From Entomortierella parvispora (lineage: Eukaryota > Mortierellomycota > Mortierellomycetes > Mortierellales > Mortierellaceae), in NCBI GenBank assembly GCA_963573315.1, contig OY752151.1, forward strand, positions 1,550,001 to 1,614,000: DNA of 64,000 bases, read 5' to 3'. Shown here piece by piece: positions 23,701 through 36,049 of the stretch. How positions within the stretch are numbered: position 1 is the stretch's first letter; the number at the start of each line of letters is the position of its first letter. The translations under genes were made by a program, and so were the position numbers. A model generated the notes under the pieces. The model saw only the letters and a program-made list of their open reading frames with translations. It was not told where the DNA came from and searched no databases.

Positions 23701-26700
23701 ATTCGAGAAATTTCCAAAACGGTGAACAAGACACCACGTATGCCCCGTTGCGAGCTCGAGATGTGAAATTCGATCCCTTCTTCAGACAGAAGCTGGTGGG
23801 ATATAGTGCCATACCGGTGTACTTTAACGTCTCGAACGTCACAGTCTGAATGATCTCTATATCCAACTGCCGGAGCGATGGGATCTGGCAAGGTGAAAAC
23901 ACTGACAGCAGAGCCCTAAAGGATAAGAAACAGTTAGCTCCAAGTTCACCAACTGCTTGTCAAAGTCAAACAAGGTTTTAGGCTTCATACCTGGCCATAC
24001 CCAAAGACTGGAGCTCGACTACCAGACGCTCCAAGCAGTTCATAATTTTGATGGATCCAATACGTCCTCTGGACTGCTATGTCGGATCTCGTGTCTACGA
24101 TGCGCCGACAACTTGAAAGAGGTTTCTGTTTCTCCTTGGCCTTAGTCGATTCCGCTTGATCAATGGTCATGAAATAATCCTCGTCAAAGTCGACTTCATA
24201 AAAACTGTCCTCATCAAGGCCCCGGTTGTATTCCCCCAGTAGTACACCGGAATGAGTTTGATGAACTGATATCTTTCCTGGAGCAGAGATAGCGACCTTC
24301 TTGCCCGATCTTGAAAAATTGACATACACGTCCACGTTATCCTCGGTAGGAGTAGCGATGTTCGAGATGTAGAGTCCAGTCTCAAAATCCCAGATAGAGA
24401 CCACGTCCTTGGATCCTGTCCAGGCAAAATATCGCCCATGCAAACTGGAATACAGCCTTTGAGCAGCTTCCAGGTTAGGACTAACACACAAAGGCAATGT
24501 ATATAGGTGATCCCACGTCCCCACCAGAGTAGCGCTATAAACACTGATTTGAGTGCCCTGGCAAGTGATATATCGCTCCTTGGAAGTGAGTTCCTCGTCC
24601 TGCGAATGGAAGCATCCGTACCCACAGAATTCCTTTAACCCTGATGCAAGGGAATCTGCTGGAACCAGTCTACCAGCTGTCTTACTAATAGGGATCCTAG
24701 GCACATACCGGAACAGCTTAAACTGGATACCATGATCGTTACCCTTCTCAACTGAATGAATGGCCACCTGTTGACCCAAGTTAGAGATATGAAAACAAAT
24801 GTCCTTGAGTTCTGAAGGTTTCGTCGACTTGGCCTCGAATACGGTGTCAGTCCACGGAATCCAGTGCTCCTGTGGTCTACCTTTTTTCTCGTCATGGGAT
24901 GGCGAGGGTGCACCATCAGGAGGTTGAAGGTCCCACACTTGAATATAGAAGTTGTCATCGTTAAATGACAGGGTTGCTACGTGGGTTCGTGATTGAGAAA
25001 TACTGTAGGCGTGAACGTTGGTAATCCTAGGGATACCGTCTTTTGAATTCCTTTGGGGAATATGGATGATATCTTGCGGCATTCCTTCTCCGTAAACAAC
25101 GAGATCTAAGAGTGGAAGAGAGGGCAGGTCAAGGTTAGAGGGGTGGCAAATGCAGTACTGTTTTATATAAAACGTATTAGTATTATACACGCAATTGCAG
25201 GCTAAGGGACTTTACCTCTGTCGTCCGGTAGACCTCTTATAAGCTGGATGGAGTGTACCATAAGACAGTCGTCTGCGTAATCTGTCCGGATATCCGACTC
25301 GACGGTCAATTGCAAATCTTTCCCAGAACTGATCTCAATTTGTCGATGGAGGCGGACATGCTTCGAGCGATCGGCATCTAGAGAGCGACAAGAAAATTTA
25401 GATATTGTATCCTCATTCGAATTCGATTTCTCTTCCGTGGTTGATAACACAATGATGTAGGAGTACTCACGGAAGAGATTATCCAGATCAAAGTCCATGA
25501 AATTGGTCCTGCACGTTTTTCCCTGGTAAGTGTGAAGGGAGATTAGAACGTCGGTAAAAATGGCCGTGCTGGGTGAGGGGGAGGACTCACCACACTGGCT
25601 TCTCTCCCATTCTCGTCCATTTGTTTGGCATCTATAGTCAGGGACTGTATTATTTGCCTCTCTAGATACAACGAACGCTCCAAATGAACAACAATCCAAT
25701 ACCATCCAGTTTCTAAGCTCGAGATATCTAGAAGGCACTGAGCAATCAGCAAAATTCATATTATATGAGCGAATGGTCTACTTGATATTTTCAGAAACAG
25801 TTGAGAATTTAGGCCACAGAAGGTCATACCTCATAGCTTCTTCTTTCCTTTGTGATCATGACTGATTGATGAGCACCTCCACTAAATAATAGCGAGATAT
25901 GATGAAGATTTTCGTCAATTGGTCGCTTTGGGCTGCCTTGAACAGCAACTGATAGCAAAAGGCAGAAAGTCTTCGCCCACTGTAAATCACTTTCTTACGA
26001 ATCTGAGGTCGGCGACTGGGCGATCTGCATTACTTTCCACCTGTACGCTATAGTTCAAAAAAAAAAAAAAAAAAAAAAAGGGGGAATAAAGATCAGCCCT
26101 ACTAATATCGACTTTTCGTTGTGACCAGGTGGGTTGAGATGCTTCACTCACCCTCGGCTGACTGGAATTTGATCTTATCCGGACTATCGTAGACGTACTC
26201 GTACTCTGTTGACGTCTCCATGACCATTGTGAGGTGTGGCTTTGGCTCCTTTGGAGTACCTGCCTCTTTTGGAGAAACCGGTTCCTCCATCGAGCGTGGT
26301 TGGTAAGTGATGATTTCATCGGCCGGTACGATCCTTGGATCAATGAACGCGAAGCTGACGCCACTGCCGTTGTCCAGGCTCCCACTGTCATTATCTTCAG
26401 GGGTCAGTGGATTAAAGATCGCTGTGTCCTCGCTCCAGCCATGGTTGCCTCTATCGATTTGCGTCCTTTGCGGGCTGCTCGTGGATGTTAGGGGCTCCCA
26501 AAGAGGCGGTGTCGGCAAAGGTGGCACCGTACCAAGACTATCATTGGTGTCAGAGCTAGACCCACGTTGATGTCCCACCCCCATGGATACTGCCGGATCA
26601 TCGACTTCAGCAACCATCGGTAACCCGGTGGCTCTCAGCCGACTGGAATTTGAGCCTGCCCGTCTTTTGTTATCGACAATTGATCTGGTAGATGAGGAAG

Positions 26701-27250
26701 ATACTGGGGGAGTAGGTGTCTGGATTGGGGTCGGTGCGACGGGTGCGACGGGTGCAATGGCTACATCCACAATTTGATTCCGAATGGGTGGTGCTTGATT
26801 CGCCCTGGTGGGCGGCACAACCGCCTGCCCTGGTCTTGTTGGCTTTGCAAAGTCGGGCGAACTCGCCTCTGCGGCCGAGATCCTGACTGCAAGATCAGCG
26901 CTAGCTTCCAGCGGTGAGCCCCAATCCTGCTGTCTGTGGCTGTGGAGGGAATGGAAAATAGGGTCTGGAGGAGGAGCAAAAGGGAGAGAAGGAGCAGCAG
27001 GAGCAGCCCGTACGGGCTTGTGTGGGCTGCGATGGCCATGGCCGTCAATGACCTCACTGATCAAAATACCAGACTCGGCAAGCTCTTTCATTCTCGGAAC
27101 AAAGCTTATTTCCGACTCGACTCTGCTGGCAGCATCGACCGCTGGAATCTGCCTTGCACTCCCCGGAGGAACATCGCGCTCGAGAGTACTGGAACCGACC
27201 GAGGTTGGCAGGAGCTGTTTGGGTGTGTAGAATGGATCCGAGGAAGACAT
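20723..27250 (-). CDS. TRP-like cation channel with WD40-like region (copy 2)
   Basis: Twelve minus-strand exons: 27250-26152, 26047-25999, 25881-25830, 25737-25591, 25522-25471, 25377-25216, 25105-23991, 23915-22387, 22304-21950, 21841-21599, 21515-21401, 21267-20723. They encode about 1820 aa with all junctions in frame. From the residues YRWKVMQIAQS onward it is colinear with copy 1. It shares the WD40-like stretch (DVVSIWDFETGLY), the long cytosolic region, six helices, the pore loop LSATYFFMGGIYDSVS and a last helix ending MLNVLIALINVAFIKG. Several exons have the same length as in copy 1 (147, 52, 355 and 115 nt). Two introns are extra: one before YRWK and one inside the WD40-like region. 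The 366-aa first exon is Pro/Ser-rich but lacks the VDRD array. It is clearly a tandem duplicate. Confidence 0.85.
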
Positions 27251-28484
27251 GATGCGGATTGCGGATCAATGGCAAAAAGAGGGCGATGTAGTGTATGGAG
27301 TCCGATGGCTGTTGGAATTAAGTAGAGAGAACGAGAAAGAGCGGGAGGGAGTACAAGTGCAAAAAAAAGAAGGGCGTTACGGCACTAGTTGCGAAGGTGT
27401 ATTACCGATCGACGGTAAAGACAAAACGAACGGGGACTTGTTATGGAGACAGTGGACGACCCTTGGAGCGGGACATTTGGATCAATTGGCCTCCGCGATG
27501 GCAAAGGCAAAGGCAAAGGCAAAGAAAGGCAAAGACGTAGACATAGACATAGACATAGACACTGGGACAGGGACAGGGACAGGGACAGGGATTTGAATTG
27601 GGACGGGGGTAGGGACGGGCGATAGGAACCACTGTCCACACGCCGAGTCGCAAAAGAGTTGACCGCGAACATTTCGTGCAGGTTTGTTTGCAGATCAAAG
27701 GTCGAGATGGGGCGAGGGGTTGCTGTTTACCTGTTGCTGTCGTACAGTACAGTACATTGCTTACTCCCGCGTCTTCTGTTGGTGCAACACCGCCCTAATC
27801 TGCCCTGCGTAGTCAGTTGCCTGTGCATGCTTTGGAACAGGGGTACGTACAATGGCACAATGGTACAATGTTCCGTGTTGTGGTTAGCTCATCGTACTGT
27901 CCACTTTGAACAAAAGAGGTGTGATGGACATGCAGAACGCGCAAGCGTGTGCGCAAAGGTCTCAATGACTCGGCCGCTCTCTCAGTGTTCCCATGTCCAT
28001 ACGTAATCACTGCTGGTATTCTATAACTGGAAACTACAGCAAGAACGTTGTCATCCGGACTCATCCCGCAACCCAGTCATTGCCATGAAAAGAAACCCCT
28101 TGGTTGGCTATTTTTGTGGATTTCAACTCGGGCGTTGGAAAAAAGCACGCGTTTTACCTAGGTTATTTGTCCTGCATGAGATCTTCGCCTGCTTTTCATA
28201 TTCTTCTCCACATTTCGTTCGGTTGAATCCCCTACTTTTTAATGCTTCTATTATCCATTGACATGGCTCTTAATCTAATAGGAGGAATCGGCGGCGCTTG
28301 CGCTTCCGGCTAGCGAGGGTGAGCGAACCACGGTGAAGGCGGAGATTGGTATGGATTGCTGGTTTGTGGCATAGGTCCTGAAGGAGGGTAGACGCTGTCC
28401 ATTGTGTTGGTGGAGATGGGCCTGTTTGGCTCGCTGGTTGATAAGCATTAGGAGCCGGGTAATAGTTGGACTGATGTCCTAGTT
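27251..28484. other. Upstream region of channel copy 2 with hexanucleotide repeats
   Basis: No convincing gene is seen. Short tandem repeats of 6 bp occur at about 27505-27592: blocks of GGCAAA, then AGACAT, then GGGACA. The repeat translates into strings of Cys/Leu or Arg/Asp in the various frames, which explains the open frames there. Confidence 0.5.
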
Positions 28485-29394
28485 CTACTGCACGGCGTTG
28501 GTGGGGTCGGATAACAATTGGTCTGGGTTTGCTGGCGCCGGTCTCACAGACTGAGAAGCAGGGTAATCATAGGCTGATGTCCTGATGTTGGTAGCACTGG
28601 CTGAACGGGATAATCGTTGCGTGGAGGTCCTGATACTGGACCACAGGGGATTGAGAATCCTTGGTGCTGTTCGCCGAACGGATCTCAAGAGGTCTGTCTC
28701 CATCAGCCGTCATCGGCTCTAGCGGCGGTGGGTGGACTCTCTGTGACAGACTCGAGAGGTGGTACAACTGGAGATTGAGTGACGACATCAGCGGAACTGC
28801 AAGCGATAGGGAACCTATGGTCTGGTTACCCGATCGGTGTCAAGAAATGTATCTCGATCAACTCGAAGAACAGCTCCAGCCCCCGTTGGTGAACTGGGGC
28901 ACTCTCTAGGTTTAAGAGGCAATGGCTGCTCCATTGGCTGCGCGTTCTTGACCTCTGTCGCCGATTGAAAGACAAGCGGCTTGCCACGAGCAGCCATCAT
29001 CGGCACTGGCGGAGATGCAGCCATCCTCAACGCTAGTAGAGAGTTGCGCGTCTCAACTCCATCCGTCATCGTAGGCATCAATGGAGGGACGCGAACTGGG
29101 GGTTCGTTACTTTCCGTTTGAATTGCTGAACGGATTCAATGGGATAATCTCGCGCAGGGTGCACTGGTGGTGGAAGGGGTGGGGTCCATGAAGAATTGTA
29201 TCTCCATCTACAAACATTGGCAGCGGAGGAGATGGAATGTCGTCGTCCTCCCAGTCCCTGAGATGCGGAAACGATTTTGAGGGTACTGGTCGGTCATCCG
29301 CTTTGATGGATAGGTCGGACATACTGGATACAAGATATTCATAGTTGCTATCATCCCCAGAGCTATCTGGATGCGTCTTGGATGAGATCTCCAT
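28485..29394 (-). pseudogene. Frame-broken fragment of a channel N-terminal repeat exon
   Basis: Three minus-strand frames in succession carry pieces of the same repeat style as exon 1 of channel copy 1. The first (29394-29107) starts with an ATG and has LPMFVDGDTIL. The second (about 29135-28815) has PMMAARGKPLV and VLRVDRDTFL. The third (28788-28567) has PMTADGDRPLE. Stops and frame changes separate them, and no WD40 or membrane part follows before channel copy 2 begins at 27250. It is most simply a decayed N-terminal exon of a third paralog or a displaced first exon of copy 2. An intron-rich real gene cannot be fully excluded. Confidence 0.55.
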
Positions 29395-30453
29395 GAACGA
29401 TAGGAAACTGGGGAAGGCGACCGTGGAGGGGAGGAAGGGGGAAGAAAGGAGGTAGCTCGACTGGTTGCAGGGGCAGGGGAAAAGATGGGAGGGACGGCGA
29501 GGGGAACAAGCAAAGAAAAAAAAAGAGCCAACAAATGAGCGGGCGGTGCTTTCTCAAGAAGAAAAAAGGTTGTGAGAGCTGCACAATAATGTAATGATCT
29601 GGTCCGTCCCGAGGGGTGGACAAGACAAACGGCAGACCGTGGCTTCAGTTGGGCTCTTGTCATAGATGAAGAGGCGTACAATGTGATTGTTGTGTTGTCA
29701 CCGAAGGTCCCTCTTTGACTCACAAGAACAAGAACGACTGTAGAATAACGTCCGACTGCAGCGCGTGGATGGCACGCGTGCGTCTCGTCTCCAGGTAGAC
29801 TGTCCCTGTCATGGCAGACAGGCCACACACCCTCGACATACTTCGCGAAGTGTAAGTAGCGATGCCTCCTTCAGAGTGGGCGTCGACACGTTCAGGCTCT
29901 TTTTGGCCCGCTGACCCAACTCTCCTCAAAGGCGCGGATCTCCTGGAGTGGGCCAAGAGCGCAAACGTGTACACTTGAAATGGGACCCAGTCAGCCAAAC
30001 GAGAAACCTGACTCGCACAACAGGAACAAAAAGACGCGGGAAAACCAGCACGCCTGAGCAGAAGCGGCCGAAAAAAACACGCTTGAAAGCGGAATGCCGA
30101 GAATTCGGCGGCATCCTCGACGCGTTTGAGAGCGAGATGATGACAGACAGGCAGACTGAATATTGCAGACACCGCCAATCGCAGGCAATTGACGTTGTGT
30201 GTGAGTGTGTACCCGCCAATATTCATTCTTTACTGGGTCGCGATGCTTATCTCGGACAAGGCCAGAGGACACGGACTTGCCTCCTTTACTTCCTTCTCAA
30301 CCAGTTTCCCTTTAATATCATTACCCCTGTTTTCTTCTTCCAGGTTCCGTTCCTTTACCCCACTCGCTCATCCAACCGGGAACGCACATACACACATACA
30401 CATACACATTCACGCACGCACGCACACACGCACACACGCACACGCACACCATC
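29395..30453. other. Intergenic region with CA microsatellite
   Basis: Between the repeat fragment (-) and the EI24-like gene (+). A (CA)n-type microsatellite (CACA/CGCA) occupies about 30386-30449, directly before the downstream ATG. No gene is evident. Confidence 0.5.
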
Positions 30454-32332
30454 ATGATCATCCCCTCTAGTTACCCCGTCCAGGGTATCATGTTCTTCAT
30501 AGGTCACCCGCAACTTCTCACCAGTATCCTCTGCCCCATCATCATGACCATCCTCTGGGCTATCGCCGCTACCATTTTTGCTTTTGCCTATCTGCTGAAG
30601 GTCCAGGCACACGCCCTCATTCGCGCCAACTGTCCAGCCGGTCTCGCATGGTACGGTCTTCTCGTTGCATTGACCTTCCATTCCTCCCCCACCACCATTT
30701 CTCATTCATGAGAAAGAAAAAAAAGGGAGGAAAAAAGGGCGCTTTATTTACAGCTGTCCTTCCCAAAAGGAATTATCGAACTTTCTGTCGTTCCTTTCTC
30801 AGGTGGTGCAAGAGGGGAATCCATGACGAAGGTGTAACAACAAAAAACCTGACCCTACCCCTCATCATTCTATCTATCTTAGGTTCGTGTGCGTCATCTT
30901 TGTGCTTTTGGAGCTGGCATTGATGATCATCCTGTTCTATTTGATCATCCTACCCATTTACCAAGACGGATTGTTCGACAGAGTGCTAAAACTCCGAGGC
31001 CTTCGGCATGTACTGGAGCAGAACAAGGGCAGTGGCGTGGTCAAGTGCATGCGCGGTGTCCACGGCGGACTCTTGATCGTCGTTATTCAGGTAATGACTG
31101 GATTGAAATAGACACGAAAGAGCAGGACAGAGCAGGACAGAGCAGGACAGAGCAGGACAGAGCAGGACTGGAGACAGGACTGGGAACAGGACTGGAGACA
31201 AAAGACATGGGGACCGAATAGACAGTAGGGCAGAAGGAGCACCCGTCCCCAGCGACGAGATGGAGGAAACATGTGCCACTGGGTCCCATTTGTGGAGTGC
31301 TATCAACCTCGTTGGCAAGATGGATACTAATCTGAGCGTGTTTAACAACATGCACAGGTCCGGACTGGGATAGATGGGGGGTCTCTCTATTGTCTTTTGG
31401 TTTCAGTCTCCATTTTCGACCTCCCGAATATTCAAAATCAAAATCGAAGGCGGTGGGGACCAAGGGAAAGAGAGTGGATAAGGCAAGATAGCAGGCAACT
31501 TTATCACGTCCTGCAGTCTAGCGACCAGATGGCTTGCCCTATTTATGATCTGATAACGGTCTGGGGCCACCCCCTCCCTCTTTTTTCTATTCCTTGCTTA
31601 CACGACATGTATCTTTGCTTCTCCATCTCTTGCACGTTTACTACGTGGCATTATAGATTTTTGTGCTGATCTTGACTCTGCCTTTGAACCTGGTGCCTGT
31701 TCTGGGTCAAATCATCTACGCGGGCATCAATGGATGGATTCTTACCTTTGGGATGCGGTTCCACTATGATGTGGAGATCCGCAACTATTCCGTCAGTCAG
31801 TCCAGATCCGAGGCTTGGAACCGACGGTCCGATTTTGTCGGGTGAGTACTCCAATCCCATCTCCTTCAACACCCTTTGAATGCCGTTTGTTGTCATTGTG
31901 GTCAAGACAGGACTAACTCCCTGGTGCGCAATTGCGATTGCCTTTGTTAGTTTCGGAAGTATTGCAGTGTTGTTGGAACTCATCCCCCTCGCCAATTTGA
32001 TGTTCATGTGGACAAATATTGTTGGCTGTGCGCTCTGGGTTGCAGACGAGATTGAAAAAGCTGAGCGGACAACGATGGCGCAACAACAGGAACCACAACA
32101 ACAGCAACAACAACAACAACAACAACAACAACAAAGTATATTCGCACCGGGAGCAGGGAGTGGGGGTGCGTTCTCACCCCCTCCTCAGTCATCCTCCAGC
32201 CTGACTCCATCTTTGCCGACGATACAAGATCAACCACAGATCAAGAAGACAGGGTCGAGGTTGAGCTGGTTCGGTAGGAGTAAAGATCAGCTGCGTCAAC
32301 GGGACCAAGAACAAGGACTTGGGTACGTCTGA
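30454..32332 (+). CDS. EI24/Lds-like multi-pass membrane protein
   Basis: Four exons (30454-30650, 30883-31090, 31657-31841, 31951-32332) encode 323 aa. The protein begins with YPVQGIMFFIGHPQLLTSIL and has about five or six hydrophobic segments. Motifs such as LPLNLVPVLGQIIYAGING and LLELIPLANLMFMWTNIVG resemble the EI24-domain group that includes yeast Lds1, Lds2 and Rrt8, outer spore wall or lipid-droplet proteins; this is family knowledge and not proof of that role. The tail has a Gln-rich run (residues about 241-258, CAA/CAG codons) and a basic Ser-rich end. Intron 2 is 566 bp and contains a 10-bp minisatellite. Confidence 0.72.
31119..31170 (+). repeat. 10-bp minisatellite inside an intron
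   Basis: About five tandem copies of AGCAGGACAG, followed by related GGACTGGAGACA-type units to about 31200. It lies wholly in intron 2 of the EI24-like gene and explains the open frames seen on the opposite strand. Confidence 0.8.
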
Positions 32333-33420
32333 TCTCTCTGTTAGTCAGGCAGTCAGTGGGCAAAAGTGCTAAAATGGACGACAAAAATAAACAAAAGATT
32401 CAGACCATGACGAGAAAGAGAAAAAGAAAAATAGAAAAAAAGGAGAGAAAGAGAGGGTCTCGTTCTCGGAAACATCCATTGCATATGAGAAAGAGAGTTT
32501 TTGGGGTTGGAAGAGCTCACGAGTGCTGTTTCCTTCCTGGTTCCGAAGAAGAGTGTCCAGGGAGTGGCGATCACGGACAGAGAGAAGGAAAAAAAGCAAT
32601 TTCCTTCGAAATTGGATCCAAAGGGAAACAGAACAGAAATAGACAGAGAAGGAAGAAGGGAAGCAAAGAATGAATGAAAAAAGAGAGCGTTAAGAGATTC
32701 ACCTTTCTGTGGTTGTGAAGGTCAGGCAAAAAGACCGACGGGGATGAAAATAATGAAATCAGACCACGTTGCTTGCCGGCGGTGGTTGCTCTTTTCTTTC
32801 TTGCTTTGTTTGTTTGGTGGGTACGATGCAGTGAAATGAAATACATTGGAGAGCGAGCCAAGACAAAGAGAGGGGGAAGGGAGGAGTGTCATCGGTCGAC
32901 TCGAGGCACCGGCAACGACAACGACAAGGAAAGCGGAAGCAAAAGCACCCAAGGGACAAAGGAAAACGACCTCTCGCCCTCTCTCTTCTTTCTCTTTCCT
33001 TCTCTTCTTTGTCCACCAACGAACGAACGGTACGACACGGACCGACAGACCCCGCTCGCTCCTTCCTTCTCCCTTCCTCCCCTTTTCTTTTCCCTCCATT
33101 GATCCCCCTCCGCCCTCCATTCCTTTGTTCATTCCATTCCATTCCTGCCCATTCCCTCCCCCTCTCCATCCCTCTGCATCGCTCTGCTTCTCTCCGACCG
33201 CCGACCGTTGCAACCGACCCTTTTTGTGAAAGCCCTGAAAGGAAAATAATATCGCCCTGCAACAAAAACATAAAAAACAAGAAAACGCGAATCCAAACCC
33301 ACGTCGCATTCATTCGCTTCCCCACTGCTTCATTCACCCTTTCGCCCATTCCAAGCACGCGCACAAACACAGCACACTCGTCCGTCCATACACAGATACA
33401 CACGCGCGCACACAGGCACC
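32333..33420. other. Intergenic region and pyrimidine-rich leader
   Basis: No gene is seen. The first half is A/G-rich. From about 32970 to 33230 the + strand is dense in C/T blocks (CCCTCTC, TTCCTTC), followed by an A/C-rich stretch to the ATG at 33421, as before other genes in this window. Confidence 0.5.
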
Positions 33421-36049
33421 ATGTCGGCCCTGTCCTCCATTGTCAATGGTTCGTCCCTGACAAAGGTAACGTGGATACCCCTCCTAGAGAATTGATTTTC
33501 TATGATGCTCAAACGAGCCCTTTTTGGACGCTCTCCGGTTGTTGATACAATTTTGCCGTTTTTTTTCCCCTCCTGCTTCTCCTCACCGTCCTCCCAACAG
33601 ACAAAGCAGTTGTCCGCTCCTCTCTCTTCCCCTGCCCCTGCCCTGGCTCTTGCTCCTACGACCACAATTGCTGCTGCTACGGACCCTTCTCAGAATGGCA
33701 AGACCCAGACACCGACCATAACAACAACAGCAATTACAACAGCAGTAGCAACTCCAACAACACCAACATCAACATCGGCAGTAGCGGCGCCCGTTACCGC
33801 AGTCGATGGTATGTGGAACAATGAACAATGATGATGGTCGGACATGACGTTGATCAATGTTGATATCGATGCTGATACCGTTTTCACCCCAACTTACAAG
33901 AAATAGATGTGAAATACAAACGCAAATACAAAGATCTCAAGAAGCGGATACGCGACATTGAAGACGTAAGTTTCGCCATGCTGGGCTGGGGCTCAGAGGC
34001 AGCATGCTATAGAACTGGAGGGATGTAATGATGCACCGGGGATGGCTGTTATTTTGGATGGCCGGTGCCATTTGGCCCATTATTTATTTCCTGTTGGAAG
34101 AGGGAGGTTTGGACCGCCCAACGGAAATTTCTTTTCCTTCTCGTCCTCCTTGGGGGACGAGGAGTCGACTCTTGGTTGAACAATTGAGCAGAGCGAGAAT
34201 GTTTATGATGATGATCCGCCCCTTTATGGTTCTGCGTTATTTTTCTCTTTTGTCGTTATTTCTGGAGATTGGATTGAATGGGTCCCTCCTTCGTGTTGGC
34301 TTCGTTTCTCTTTTTCTTATTGCAATTGAGGCCCAACGCCCTTGGCACTCCCTTTCATTCTCTCGCCCACTAACCACGGCTGTTGCTTCGACTCAAACAG
34401 GACAATGATGTGCTCAACATCAAACTAAGTCGTGCAAGAAAAAACATTCATCGTCTGCGCGTCGAGCGAAGGTACGCATTCATTCCCCTGCGTGTGGTTT
34501 GCCTTTGTCGTCCATACTTCTTGGATGTAACACTCATGTTCCACGCTCTCTTTTTCTCCCTTTCCCTAGCTTTCTCTTTGACAGACTAGACCAGACAGAG
34601 CATCCTGTCAACACTGCTACCGCCCTCACCTCGTCCTCTTCGTCATCCTCCATTTCCTCCTCTGAACTTGACTCGGATCCAGATCAAAACGGCAATCGCT
34701 CCTCGCGCTCTCATCGTCAACATCCTCGTAACGGTCTTAATCCATCCAGATCCAGGCATTCTCGATACTCCTCTGCTCTTGGCTCTAATTCCCACCTTCT
34801 CCACACCACCTCCGATTCCCTCACTGTCCCCGGATCGTCTTTGAGTAATTCTCGGCCCAGAACACCACCCTCGAGAGCATCTTCTATTATGGACGTAACC
34901 TCTCACGGAGCCTCGACCACAGATGCAGCCTCGCTCTCACCGTCGAGCGGCAAGAAGGCCATCAAGAAAAGACGTAAGGATCCCTTAGCCCCAAAGCGTC
35001 CCTCGAACGCATTCTTTATCTTTTCGCAGCAGCACCGCCAGCAGGCACGGGAAGAAAAGAAGGAAGGAAACCAGAGCGAACTCACCAAATTCCTGGGGCA
35101 GCAATGGAAGTCCATGCCATCAACCGAGAAACAGGTATACTAAGCAATGAGGACTCACAGGCTCTGAATGATACAAGTCCAAGGAAATCGACCAATATTA
35201 CGGCGATATCGTGGTGGACTCTTCCGATTACCTTCGACTCGACTGAACTGGATGAATGGAACCCGATACTATAGGACATGACAACAATGGCTTGAACTCT
35301 GGAGGATGGATCATCCACTTTTTTTTATTTTGCATGGACTGGAGCACTCTGTCCAGGTCCAGGTCCACAGCCTCCATAATCTGCACAATCTCACAAGCTG
35401 CACCGGTCGTTTTATGTTCGCCTACTAGATCTACTCTGACCTTGCCGTCCAGGACAGACAACGCTACTTGGATGAAATGTCACATTACCAGCATGAGGTA
35501 TGTTTTATAACTAGGCGCGTCATGAAGTGCCTTTTCCAACGGCCAAATCGCTCAATTGCCCTTATCTGACGCGTGTAATAGAATGGAATCAACAGCGCAA
35601 CACCTTCGCCTAAAAAGAAGCCAGGAAGACCAGGAAGACCGCCAAAGGCCTCCAGACTGGAGCTCGGGGATGTCCCAACCCGATCCAACTCTGAAACACC
35701 GACAGCCAACGGCTTTTCGACAGTCAACAGCAACAGCTTTAACAACCACAGCAACAATAAGATGGGGATTCATTCTTTGGTCAATGATGATGTAGAGGAT
35801 ATGAGCTCTCATGAGGAAGACTATACCCATATGTCGTTTGAGGACGAACACGAACAGGACGAAGATGATGATGATGAGGAGGAAGATGAGGTGGATGTGA
35901 GCGAAGTGGAAGACCAACACCACCTCCCTGGACATGGCTCTATGATGGATATTAAGCGGAACAGTCTTGGTGAAGCAGATGTCGAGATGACAGAGTTTCA
36001 TCCTACACTGCCGACCTTGAGCGTTAACGGTCTCCTGGTGAACAATTGA
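33421..36049 (+). CDS. HMG-box protein, Nhp10/INO80F-like, with AT-hook
   Basis: Seven exons (33421-33465, 33601-33808, 33907-33965, 34401-34471, 34585-35134, 35429-35497, 35582-36049) encode 489 aa; all junctions keep frame. Residues about 85-130 form a coiled coil (VKYKRKYKDLKKRIRDIED, then NDVLNIKLSRARKNIHRLRV) resembling the INO80-subunit segment of Nhp10/TFPT. Residues about 258-331 are an HMG box, starting DPLAPKRPSNAFFIFSQQ and split by an intron after STEKQ. The second part is IYSDLAVQDRQRYLDEM. Then come an AT-hook-like KKKPGRPGRPPK (about 344-356) and a long acidic tail. It is probably a nuclear DNA-binding subunit of an INO80-type remodeller; the complex membership is inferred. The acceptor at 35428 was chosen because it completes the HMG fold. 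Confidence 0.82.

Noticed and set aside
30386-30449. CA-rich tract considered as a regulatory or Z-DNA element
   Set aside because: It is an ordinary microsatellite in the leader. No further evidence of function.
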